Below, in pieces: positions 10,407 to 21,072 of a DNA stretch of 64,000 bases (position 1 is the stretch's first letter; each line of letters opens with the position of its first letter). Under the pieces are notes generated by a model, which was given only the letters and a program-made list of their open reading frames with translations, did no database searches and was not told the origin of the DNA. Position numbers and translations under genes: made by a program. The DNA comes from Lepiota brunneoincarnata (lineage: Eukaryota; Basidiomycota; Agaricomycetes; Agaricales; Agaricaceae), in NCBI GenBank assembly GCA_023014365.1, contig JAEBUN010000009.1, forward strand, positions 558,001-622,000, given 5' to 3'.

Positions 10407-11732
10407 ATGGCCTACGGGTATCGCAACCAGCCTCTCAAGGCCGTGTACTTGACGTACCAAGTACTATCCACTCTCTTCATTCGGATTCCCCTCTGGATTC
10501 TACTCGGCATCCCAAGGTGAACCCTCTCCACATGGTCACTTAACCGCATAACCCATTGCCTCTAGATCATTACGGCCGAGGAAATCCTGGGACTTCAAGC
10601 GCACAGTCTTGGTGCAGGTAGGTTCGTCCATGTCATGGCAGTGCAGGAACGGTAAGCACGCAATCTCTCTTTGTTGCTCAAGCTAAGTGGTATGTCGCCA
10701 CAGCGTGGGTGGATTGCGTATCACCCCAGACCATAAAGCCATTACGCCTGGAGTAGATGTCAATGGTGCCTGGATTTCCGCCGTGCCAGAGCACCTTATC
10801 GTCGGAAAGCTCAAACAATGGGCAGACTTCGCAAACGTGAAATCGATCCGTATTCCAGGCTACTGGTGCACACAAGAAGGGCACCGACACTATCGTTGCA
10901 GCTCCACCACGACCTGGTGAGAAAGTCGTTCTTGCCTTCCATGGTGGCGGCTACAGTCGTCTCTCCGCACATCCAAGTGACCCAACGGCTGCTATTGCAC
11001 GCGGCCTTTTGAAGCACGTGGATCCTGTACAGCGTGTCCTCTCTGTTGAATATCGACTTTCCTCTGGGAAGCCTTTTCCCTGTTGCCAACCCATTTCCCA
11101 CTGCCCTGCTTGATGCATTAGCAGGTTATCTATACCTTGTGAATCAGATAGGTTTCCACCCTTCAGACATCATCGTCGAGGGTGACTCCGCTGGCGGCAA
11201 CCTTGCTCATGCACTCACCCGATACCTCACCGAATACAGGGGTACTTCCGGGTTGCCAGCACCACCGGGTGCTCTGCTTCTTCTGTCTCCCTGGGTTGAT
11301 CTCGGAATTAGCCATGATCATGCCGAATCATCCTCAGCTTGTACCTCGTCTGACTACCTCAGTCATCCCGCATCCCAAGCATTCAGATACACCAAGGACG
11401 CATTCCTTGGACCACATGGACGCGAGGCCGGCGAGATCAATCCCTATATCTCTCCCGCATCCTTGAACCCTGCACTTGTGGTGAACTTCAAGGAGTTCCC
11501 TAGAACCTTCATCGTTGCTGGCGGCGCAGAAGTTCTTCTTGATCAAATTCGCACCCTGCGCGACAGGATTTTCAAAGATTTGGGCGAAGGAAACGGTATC
11601 GAGGAGGGAGAAGGCAGGGCACGTTACTTTGAGTCCCCTGATGGCGCGCACGACTTCATCATATTCCTATGGCATGAACCAGATCGGACAGATGCATTGA
11701 AGGCTATTGCGGAATGGGTTACTGCTGGATAA
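10407..11732 (+). CDS. Alpha/beta hydrolase (HSL type), frame broken in three places
   Basis: An N-terminal membrane-like helix (FIRIPLWILLGIP) starts at ATG 10407. A 49-base intron (10517-10565) leads into SLRPRKSWDFKRT. The catalytic domain shows the hormone-sensitive-lipase pattern: oxyanion motif HGGGY, nucleophile GDSAGG, and a terminal GAHDF histidine. It is likely an esterase or lipase of unknown substrate. Following the family alignment requires changes of frame near 10615-10620 (one base missing), 10862-10868 (one extra) and 11071-11081 (one extra), besides an intron ending at 10703. No splice signals explain these. Either the gene is decaying or the sequence has small errors; the second is favoured because similar breaks occur in essential genes here. 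The catalytic residues I can see are intact. Stop TAA 11730-11732. Confidence 0.75.
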
Positions 11733-11734
11733 AT

Positions 11735-11753
11735 CCCCCCCCCCCCCCCCCCC
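11735..11753 (+). repeat. C19 homopolymer in hydrolase 3' UTR
   Basis: Nineteen consecutive C beginning two bases after the TAA of the hydrolase gene. A G19 tract of the same length occurs at 58905, downstream of the minus-strand FAM72 gene, so it too reads as C19 in that gene's sense strand. Confidence 0.9.
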
Positions 11754-11858
11754 GTTGTTCTTTGAGTTGGTCTATACAAGCTCTTTCTGGCAGATCTTAA
11801 CATTTTAAGGCAATTATGTTTACATGAAAAATCATATCCAAATCAACAAGAGTATCGA

Positions 11859-13400
11859 CTACTGTTTGGTCACTGACGTGGTGGAATTGGAAGCGGCTTC
11901 ACCATTCTCCGCTCTTTTGTAACCACCGGCCCCGTAATCGCTGAGGTACATGTATGTCGTGGGCAACGCGACGAAGAGAGCTCCAACGATGTTACCGAAA
12001 AGCGAGGCGAAGAGCGACCTATATATAATCCATTAACACCTGTCGACGTGTTTTGTTGTCGACTTACTTGCGGATATATTCAGCTATAGTTATCTACGAG
12101 CAATTATCAGGATAGGAGTTCACAGGCTGAATCAGCCACTCACGTTGGCATGGAACATGATTCCAAGAGGTATAGAGAACATGTTCGCGATGACTATGCC
12201 CGGAGTCAGCATTTTTGCCCACAATTTTACCCTCGGGTGGTGATGCTCACCGTGGTCATAGCTCAGCGCGACGAATACCTATATGTGCCAGCTCTTCTTA
12301 GAACGATAATAACGACATCAAACTAGAATCCAGACATACAAAAATAGGGATCCAGACCGCGACAATCTGCGTTTCGAAATTGTTAGAAGCGCGACTAGTC
12401 ATCTGTGAGCTAGAGGACAGAACACACCTTCGAAAGTGTGTCCTTAGCGCCTGCCGCTTGCTAAATTTATCGATTGGATTTCCATCACTGGGTCCTTACT
12501 CCATTAGAAAGCAAAAGGGAGCTGCTTACCCATACAGCCACGGCAACGAGCCAATTGCAGCCAATGGCTCGGAGGAAGATCTGGTGCCACTGCGGGTCCT
12601 TCGCTTTATGACTAAGCAGAACAGGGTTCGGCTCGCTTTAATCGTTGTCGCTAAGCGGTGCGACTTACACGACGAATGTTCGGATATAACTGAGGTAGGG
12701 TTCTGTTGAAACAACACCGGTGTCTAAAGGTATCTTGAGCCGCGACAGAAGCGGATATCGAGAACGAGGTACTTACAATGGACGAGGATTGCGGCGAAGA
12801 ACAAACTCCCGGCGAGGTTTCCAAAAAAGACTGCAGTGCACGCTCAGTCGAGAGATTGGTAGCGACATTGGATGGTACTACGAACCAATCAACCAGTTCA
12901 GACACAGACTCCAGAATGGGACTGCCTTCATTAACACGGCCATGGGGAAGTACTGATTATTAACGGATAGCTCAGCAATGGATGGCAAGGGCGGCAACCC
13001 GTATTTACACCTACCAACATGTTGCTCGTAAGTAGTTCATGGCCTTGGAGCACAATCCTACAAGCAAGTCAACATTTGCTCGTTCAACAGGGTCGTTACA
13101 CCCACATAATCAAACCGACCGGGAACACCATACCTGCAAGGATCCTGACAACTCCGGGGTCCGACTGGGTCATGCCTACAGCGCCGCCCGACATGATCAG
13201 GGACAACAGGCCTCCAAAGGACAACATGGCACCCGCGGCGAACTGACCGAAACTTATCAGCTACATGTATAAATCATTCAAGAGAATTTACTCACTGCCT
13301 TCATGAATATCGACTCGTATCTGTCACGGTGCTTTGCAACGGCGAGCTCAACCATGACATGTGCTACTTGGTGTGGCTTCAGCGTGCTTTGATGATCCAT
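11859..13400 (-). CDS. Formate/nitrite transporter (FNT) family protein
   Basis: FNT proteins are pentameric six-helix channels for formate, nitrite or other small monoacids. Exon-sized pieces assemble on the minus strand into the family pattern: ISFGQFAAGAMLSFGGLL (helix 1), a MTQSDPGVVRILAGMVFPVG loop and helix, IVLQGHELLTSNML, FFGNLAGSLFFAAI, AIGCNWLVAVAVW, IVAVWIPIF, ANMFSIPLGIMF and LFGNIVGALFVALP. About a dozen exons are split by introns near 50-60 bases with clear GTAAGT/GTGAGT-like donors. The stop TAG is 11859-11861. The start is taken at ATG 13400 (MDHQST); an in-frame ATG at 13520 would add 40 Pro-rich residues. I cannot tell nitrite from formate specificity. No nitrate-assimilation genes are adjacent, so clustering gives no help. 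Confidence 0.85.
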
Positions 13401-14887
13401 GTCGAATGTCGGAATGGGCGCGATGTGAAGATGTGGGGTTGAGGTGCAAGCTCCGGGAGGTGAGAGGCTCTGCGAACAAACAGGCAACAGGCGACCAGCA
13501 ATGTCATCTGGTTCGAGCAAGGTTGAAATATCCGTGAGGAGAACTAAGTTGACCAGACCCCGGACAACCCCAATAGATATCTGAGGATAGGCGTGAACTG
13601 AAAAGGTCTGAATGACATTATGTCACTCGACAGCCTTGTGACGAGTAGACCGAACAGCCCTATAAAGGGAAAGTGGAACGGGGCTGTAGGACGCCAACCC
13701 ACAGGGACAGTCAAAGGGACCTTCAAAACAGGCTTGAAGCCTGAGGATTCGGCCGGCCACCAAATGAGTCTTGAGTTTTATCTTAAGCCCCTGCCAGGGC
13801 TATCAGGGGGCCTGGTGCATCACCGTCAAAAATAATGGGAGGAATTGCCCAAATATGGCTACACGTGCTTTGTGCAATCAATCCGATAGACAGGAACCGC
13901 GGGATCGTGCACTGCGTGACCAATCAATTCGCAGATATTTATGCCACACTGCCCACTCGTTCTCCATCTGCGTGGAATATGGACCTACATGCGGGGAAAG
14001 ACTGTCAAACGCAGCATCGAGAACGCCACACCTGTTGACGAACACAAATCACCATCACCCAACTTCACCCGAGGAAGTGCGGTTCGGACAAGGCCAGTCC
14101 TTGTTCGCCTCCTTGTCAAGCGTCGCCGTGGCCTGGGTGTGTGTGTGTGTGTGTGTGTTTTGGCGGGGGTTCCGGAGGCGACGGGTGGGGGCAACCATGA
14201 CCTTAACGTTGATCTAAATTTAGACAATTCTCACTGAATAACACATCACCAGACCCTAGCGGACTAAAATTAACATGGCTTATCGTTCCCAGGAACGGTT
14301 CCCGATTATCAAGTCAGCTCTAGCGTGCCCACTGGGCGTAAAGCGTTGCCCATGCAGGGTTAGTCAAAAACCTGGAACCGTACCTTCCAAGAGCTGGGCG
14401 AATACCGCCATGCGGTTAACAACATGTGAAGCTATTTATGGAACGCCGCCGGGATAGATTACGGCGTCTTGACTCCGGCTCCAAAGGGGTCCGACGCCAT
14501 AAATAACCCCAATACCCATTACGTCCCAGGCCACCTGCAAAAACAGCCAAGTATGAGACCTTTCAGCAATACGTGGCGTTCGCTCCTGCCAATCCGAACC
14601 AAGAACCTCATCCTATGCTGACCGTGTGCCATCGCTCTTCTCCACAGCCTAATCTTTCGAGCATATCACGCACCACGCGCCTCGGAAGTATAATACCGTC
14701 CCCCATATGGTCATCGTGACATTGACCAGAGTGAAAAAGCGACTGTTTTATTTACATGAATGTGGAAACGTTGCAAATGAGTCAACAGAATCATACATAT
14801 TAAAAATGTCCATATGTGAAGTAAAACAGGCAACCGAGCACAGAAACACGGTAAATATGAGCATGGAAAGGGTCCTAGGGAATCATC
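13401..14887. other. Intergenic stretch with GT microsatellite
   Basis: About 1.5 kb between the transporter start and the Mei2-like stop. I found no convincing gene. It should contain the transporter promoter and the Mei2-like 3' UTR. Confidence 0.55.
14137..14158. repeat. (GT)11 microsatellite
   Basis: A perfect GT dinucleotide run of about 22 bases inside the intergenic stretch. Confidence 0.9.
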
Positions 14888-17800
14888 TTAACGAGAACGC
14901 TCGCAAGGAACTCTGCCTCTTCGGCCTCCACCTTGGCCATCCTCCGCATTTCTATCCGCATTGTTACTCCGATGTTCGAGGTACTTGGAGCTCGAAGAAG
15001 AGTAGTAATCCTGGCGGCGCAACGAGCCATTTGTCAAATACACGCTCGCGTTGGCGGATCCGTTTATGGCCGCAGGAACATACAAGGCGCCCCTGTTGTG
15101 TGAACTGCGCTCCTTCCTCCTGAGGTGGGTAGGGGCAGGAAATGGTTCTGGTAACCCTTGCTCCGGTCCGCTCGAATAGAAAATTCTGGGCCGCCATTCT
15201 TCTCGTTCGTCCATGATGCACGAGTTCTTGAACTTCTCAACCAGCGCTTCCTTCCCCCTTGGAAGTTCCATACGTCAGCCCAAGTAGTGAGTTGCACGGG
15301 CAACATATATGAACGTACTGATAGTTTGCATAGCTCATTTGAAGGACCTTCTCGCTCGAGAACATATTCCTGGGATATCGTATGCGTCAAGTATTGCTAG
15401 CTGGTGGACCCTCTGCCCCACTCACCATTTCACTCCGAGTCTCTGCTTCGCAAACCTCAGCATATCTTGAACTCGAATAAAATTGACAAATGCATATCCA
15501 ACATTGCAACCTTTCCAAGTTTCAGGAGCTAGGATAGGAAATTGAGTATGAGAAAGGTCTCACCGTTCTTGAAATCCATCCGAAGGTAAAGGAAGTCGAT
15601 TTTACGCGGGCAGACCTCCCCGATGTATTGAATTAGATCTTTAGCGGTCATCTTGTTTGGTATGTTCTTGACCATAACCGTCGTTCGTGTGTCAAGCCCC
15701 TCCTCGATACGTCCGACATTCAAAAAGTTGCGGTCACTAGCACCCGGCGCTGCAGTAGTCGACTTGAGACTAGCCTCGGGATCGTGGAGGGCTTCAGCCG
15801 AGTTGTTGACATAAATATGCTGGTCCGAGGTGATTATAGGTTGGTGTTCAGCGAAAGGTTGAGGCTGTGCGTGCAACACAGGTGGAACCACGTTGTAAAC
15901 GATCCCGTTTGGTATAAAGCTGGGATTCTGCTCGGAGAAGCGATGGTCGACTGGGACGACTGGGACAGCAGGTATGAATGTGGGCCCGAACATTTCAATA
16001 TTGGCCGCAACATTTGGTACCATCAAACTAGGATCAAAAGGCCAGTTCGTGACGGGGAAAGCGCGATGGGCTTCGTATTCGCCGGCACCAACGAACACTG
16101 GGGAAGGGGATTGTACTGGAAATGGTACTGGATTTACGAAGGGAGGGTTGGGGTGGTGGTTCAACCGGGTTTGTACCAAGGAGAGATCATGGCCTTTGGA
16201 AGGACAATAACAACAATCGATGATGGAACAAGTCTGCTGAGACTCCCAAGCTTTGTTTTGTCCCTCGTTCAACTCGGAAATCTCGCCGCGGTTCTCGACA
16301 TAACTCAAGGTCTGTTCGTTGACAGGCCTACCTTGACTGGGGCACGAGATATCGGAATGGGAATCGTGGAAGTCGAAGGACGTATAAAAGATAGTTGGAG
16401 ACGATGTGGTAGGCTGTCCATCGGAGAATCGCGGAGGAGAGGGAGACGAAGTTGTCTCATTGCCGACACTTACAGCCCTAGGCCGTGACTTGGTATTCTG
16501 ACCCGTGAATGGTCCTCGTATCTGGGATGCCCCTCCAGCAGGACCGATCCCCGACGCCAGCGTCGGAATGTGAGATTCACTGGCAGATACTTGGTGACTT
16601 GACTGCAGGGTATCCGACCGGTCTTGGCCCGGTTTTACGGGGAAAACATAGGGGCTGCTGTCGCCTGTCTGCGAATTCGGAGGGACCCGACCGGACGTGC
16701 CGAGTCTCATCCCGAACATGACTTGATCCCTCAAGGCGGTATAGGCTTCACGAGCAATTCGCACATCGAAAAACTCAACAGTAAAGATCCACTTTTTTTA
16801 TGTGATAAGTTCCGGCACAACGTAGGGCCTATGCTTCGGACCTTACCTCGTTGTCGTTGTCTTGGCGTTCGGGCCTAAAAAGCCTAAGATCCCCGTATGA
16901 TTCTAGGATTTTAACCAATATATGCGGATCTATCCCTTGTTTTGCCTTGTTCGGACCGTGGGGTTGTGCATGCTCGGTGTCTAGGCGTTCCATGATTGTC
17001 ACTGAGAGTGAGAACCCTCCATCAGTTGTCGCCAAGAAGTTCGAATTCCCAATAGTCTATCACAGGAATAGACACGATGAGCAAAATCTAGATGACATGG
17101 AGGAAAGAGGGTTCAACTGACCCCCACCAACTCCTCCGCGGTGATGAAATGACAACGGAACCACGCCGCCATCCCATCTGCCGACATCTTTTCACCCAGA
17201 CATCCGGCCAGTAGTTCGTCAGTCCTCTGAGACAGGACAGTCTTCGCGGCGAATGCATCCCGGACATCATGAAAAGCCAAAAAGAGCGAGCCAGTGGTTT
17301 CCAAGTGACGTAGAAAGAAACCTTTGATGCAACTGGCGTCGTGTTCATTGCCGTCTCCGGGGCTGATGGATTTGCAAGAGGCCTTCGAACCTCGACAGGG
17401 GGAAATATGGGCAAGAGCGTTGGTGATGGCAGTCTGCAAGGATGCAGGGGAAATGGTACGGGAAACATTTTCCAACTATGTGTTATAATTGTTATCATCC
17501 GTGTCCTCACGCATAAGATGGCAAAAAAAAAAAGACTCACATAGAGGAAACGGGTGGCCTCGGGCTCTTGTAGCTCACGTAGTATCTCAAGCTTGTCCTC
17601 ATGTTTTCCATCAGCGGATTCGGCGCTAGCAGAGGTCCTGATGCTGGACGAAGGCGTGAGAGGGGGAGTTAACAAGTGGTGCGATGCATCGCGGTCCTTT
17701 CGCTGGCGTTTACGCGTATGTGAGGGCGTGGTTTTAATGGCATTGCGGCGGGCATCGTTGCCCTTCAAAGAAAGCTTTTCCAGAGCAGAGACTACCCCAT

Positions 17801-17918
17801 CGCTACGGTATTTGGTGAATGATATATGTGGCGTCTTGGGTGGCGGGTGGGAAGCGGGTGCGGATGGGGTGGGTGAGCGATTCGGGGGGCTTTGATTATT
17901 TTGCGTTGCCACAGACAT
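14888..17918 (-). CDS. MEI2: Mei2-like RNA-binding protein
   Basis: The diagnostic part is the C-terminal Mei2 RRM: TTVMVKNIPNKMT, LIQYIGEVCPRKIDFLYL, then CNVGYAFVNFI and FAKQRLGVKW. In fission yeast this RRM binds meiRNA and drives entry into meiosis. Two earlier divergent RRM-like segments are visible, one with SLFLAFHDVRDAFAAK and one with EFFDVRIAREAYTAL. The N-terminus is Ser/Pro-rich (ATG 17918; MSVATQNNQ). A long disordered Pro/Ser linker separates RRM2 and RRM3, and the tail is basic and ends at 14888. Several ~50-60 base introns interrupt the gene, including ones after the N-terminal exon (near 17540-17476), after VGV (near 17115) and two inside the RRM3 region. The domain order matches fungal Mei2 proteins. 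Confidence 0.85.
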
Positions 17919-19226
17919 ATCGAGTTGTGGTGGCTCTGAGCGAGGTGGAAACCTGTTGCGGTCAGTGTACCGTTACCACAGTCCAGTGTCCAGTCGGATT
18001 GTCGGCACGACTCACCAAAGGTTGGGGAGCGAGGGCGAATGTTGTAAGCGCGGGGGATGAGATTTGGTGGGCTGATGGGAGGCAGGGAGTGTTTGTGGTT
18101 TTGCAACCCCGAAATCAATACTGGATCGCGATTGAAGACTGGGAACGTGCATGGCCAAAAAATGAGAAAGCGGAATGCCCACGGGAGATGTTTGGAAGGG
18201 CTTGTAGGAATAAAAGGAAGGGTGGAGGGGAGGGAGAAACGAATGTAGCAGAGGAGGACAGAGATGAAACGAGGGTAGAATGCTTGGATGGTTAATTGAG
18301 TGTTTAATTGACGGAAAAAAGGGCCGGCACTTCCTTGTCTGAAGGAGATCAAACGGGAAGGACGCCGGATGACCGAAGCTTTAAAGCAGAATGGTTTTCC
18401 TTGAGGAGATGAGGAGGATACGCGGATCTCAGTGCCAGCTTCTGATGGTACTTGGTTGTCAGGTCAATGAAGAGCCAGACCGACAGCTTGTGAATTTGTT
18501 GCCTGTCCGCTTGTAAAGACGCTTTGACTCAGCTCAGGAAGCCACCTAAAGCAAATCAGTTAGGCAGATGCAGAAGTTTTCGCAGCAAGAAAACAGACGG
18601 TAATGTCAGTAGGCTATAGTTTACCTTTTAGCTTTCCTTCACAAAGAAAAAGAAACCTTTGATTTTCAGTCGAATGGAACCGCAGACCTATATGTCCCTC
18701 CCGTGGGTCTCTCGGTGCATACAAAGCGCAGAAGAATTCCTTTACCGCATCATGGCGGAAACGTCCAAAGGCAGTAATAGTGTAGAAATGAATAGAAACG
18801 GTGCTCCTGCCACAGAAAGGACCTAAGTTTCTTGTTTTGGATGTCCGGAGACAGCATGCGCCATGATGAACCACGTTCCCGAGGATAACAGATTGGTTCC
18901 ATAGACGGCGTGCCCTCCGCAGGTTCAGCATCCAAGGCATACAGCGGGCTATGAGGCTGTTTCCAGAAAACAAGGTTGGGGATGGTTGGACATCAGTATA
19001 CACAGCGTTGCTCCCGGAGGAAAATGGAGAATGTGTACGGCCAGGCGGGGCCGTATGTGTTTGAAGGGGCTTCACTGAGCTTGTAACAGCTTCGAAGAAG
19101 AAGGTGTCTTCTCTCTTACGCTCCTTCCTGTCTGACCCTCGGAGAGTTATTTCCAGATCGCGTCAATCACGTGATCAATTGCGTCTCTTAACCCCCGTTT
19201 TTCCTTTCAGTTGGCTGACTGCCAAA
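17919..19226. other. Divergent intergenic stretch
   Basis: About 1.3 kb between the divergent starts of the Mei2-like gene and the bS6m gene. No coding region is convincing; short frames lack similarity. It must hold both promoters. Confidence 0.55.
19168..19173. promoter_or_regulatory. CACGTG E-box upstream of bS6m
   Basis: A palindromic TCACGTGA (19167-19174) lies 53 bases before the bS6m ATG. CACGTG is the core site for bHLH regulators such as Cbf1. Function is inferred from position only. Confidence 0.35.
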
Positions 19227-19718
19227 ATGCCTCTCTACCAATTATTATGCATTGCTGTCCATTATCCAAAATACGTGAGAAAACATATCCTGCCAGCATT
19301 CTTATATCCCTCATTCTATACTCCTTTAGCAACACATACGCGAGTTGGTCCGCCAGTCTGCGACACACATAATGGATGCCGGAGGCGTTGTTCGCAAGAT
19401 TGAATCGTGGGGAACACTACAACTGCCTCAGCGCATGAAAAAGAAGGGCAGCCAAACATACGAGCGGGTAGGGGAGTGAGTGCCCGGCAAATTCATCTAC
19501 TCTTTTTACCAATGTTCATACATGCTTGCAGTTACTGGACCCTTCACTGCGACACTAGCCCCGAAACGCTCCGCTCACTAAAGAATCTCCTGCGACGTGA
19601 TCCTCGTGTTCTCCGTTGGTCGTTCCTCAAGTTGGGGGATCGTGTGGAGGATGTTGCAAGAGAGGGTCGCAAGCTCGCTCACAGGGCACCAAATCCTGGG
19701 GACGTTGTGGACTTTTAG
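19227..19718 (+). CDS. MRP17: Mitochondrial small-subunit ribosomal protein bS6m (Mrp17)
   Basis: Three exons spliced across introns 19275-19329 (55 bases) and 19476-19531 (56 bases). The product begins MPLYQLLCIAVHYPKY, continues HIRELVRQSATHIMDAGG and WGTLQLPQRM, then DYWTLHCDTSP and LRRDPRVLRWSFLKLGD. This is the fungal bS6m pattern, a ferredoxin-like RNA-binding fold in the mitoribosomal small subunit. The length, about 126 residues, is usual. Stop TAG 19716-19718. It converges with the HAD hydrolase, whose stop is about 150 bases away. Confidence 0.9.
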
Positions 19719-19870
19719 GGGAATGGAACCTATCCGATGTTCCCTGCCCGCTGCAACCCAGTTGCAGCCATTAGCATCTAAGAGCTGCCTACGGAGGAGC
19801 CTGGATTGTTTGTGACACCAACAATACCCCGGTACTGTCTAGATATACTTTATGCGCCAAAATAACAGCT

Positions 19871-20932
19871 TCAAGTGGCGTTCCTTTCCCTTACGAACGA
19901 TACTATCGCTCCCAGCTCTTCAATCACTTCAGTGCTATCCAAGGATTCGCCCGCTTCTTTATGTGCTTGTTCACCAACTGGACCAGTTCTCCGAAGCAGA
20001 AGACTCTCCATTCCTGCATCTGCGGCTCCTCGATAGTCACTGTACCAATTTTTGGCTGGTGAGCGACCGGACGGGGGAACAAGAATTGCGGTTACCATAT
20101 GAGCTCATCGCCTACGTGAAGACATTCCGGTAATATGATGGGCTTCCCTTCGATGCCAGCATTGACTTGGGCAAGAGCACGCTCAAAAATATCTCGAGAA
20201 GGTTTTTCAACTCCTTCTTCCTCGCTGAGAACGATCGGACTCAGGCAAGAGGGAAACGCCAAGTCATGTATCACAGAACCTGTGAATTATAAGAATCCGA
20301 CCACAGGAGTTGACATGAATGCGAGACTCACGGAGGCGAGAGTCACCGTTGCTCACAACGGCTGTTGATACTCCTAACGCATCGTGCAAACAACGTACTG
20401 ATGATATCAATGCCTGTCAACTTCCCGCGGACTTCGTTTTGAAATGAATAAGCTTCAATGAACTCACTTGTCGGTATCGAGTCCTGGAAGGCTGCATAAC
20501 CATCCTTTGAACTGAATCTTTTGAGAAGCCCTGGTACAATCTTTTGCAGCGACGCATTAAGAGCTGCAATATCGTGCAATAGACCAAAGCCAATCAGATC
20601 AGCTACATAGGTTAATTGCCGGAGGGACTTACCTCGTTCATCCGCTCCTGCCCCTAGAGCAGTTCGTCGAACAACTTCGCTCCACCATGAATCCGCTCCT
20701 TGTATGTATGCAGGTCTTTCAATCTGTACTTGCTTCAGGGCTTAATGAGATGAGAACTCCACTTGCCAGGCCAAGTGTGAATCAACGCACCTATCTTGAA
20801 CGAATGCCTGATTGAGTCTGGATCTAGGAGACCTAAGAAGGGTTTGAACACTTCGGAGTATTGTACATGTACAGGCCGGCGAGGGGTAATAATTGTATGC
20901 AGAGCATCGAATGTAACAAGTCGGATAACCAT
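19871..20932 (-). CDS. HAD-superfamily hydrolase (HDHD3-like)
   Basis: The start MVIRLVTFDALHT carries HAD motif I in a variant DxxxT form (FDALHT). C-terminal pieces EKPSRDIFERAL and HVGDELICDYRGAADAG match HAD motifs III and IV (GDE...D). These enzymes are Mg-dependent phosphatases or dehalogenase-like hydrolases; the substrate is unknown. At least four exons are needed. The last junction joins ELI and CDYRG across an intron of about 58 bases that starts GTAACC near 20091. The ATG at 20932 is chosen because it begins the conserved strand; an upstream in-frame ATG at 21013 would add a basic leader. It is divergent from the S41 peptidase across 140 bases. Confidence 0.75.
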
Positions 20933-21072
20933 GACATGACGCAGGGAGGGGAATATTGTGCGTACTTCGTTATGTAATAATGAGCGCTTCTTCCGAAAGC
21001 TCAGCGCGGACACTTATAACTCAACAGGGCGTACACTCATCCCGTCTCGTGTCGGGCACCTGACATCTCTAA
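20933..21072. promoter_or_regulatory. Short bidirectional promoter, HAD hydrolase / S41 peptidase
   Basis: Only 140 bases separate the two divergent start codons, so both promoters must share this interval or extend into the neighbouring genes. No specific site was recognised. Confidence 0.5.

Noticed and set aside
14137..14158. Cys-Val repeat peptide encoded by the GT run
   Set aside because: It is a translated microsatellite, not a protein.
15784..16488. 234-codon plus-strand frame opposite the Mei2-like gene
   Set aside because: Lies wholly within the Pro/Ser-rich linker of Mei2 on the other strand; composition is that of a shadow frame.
17792..18352. 186-codon minus-strand frame overlapping the Mei2-like start
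   Set aside because: Different frame from the Mei2 N-terminal exon, no similarity; most likely leader sequence.
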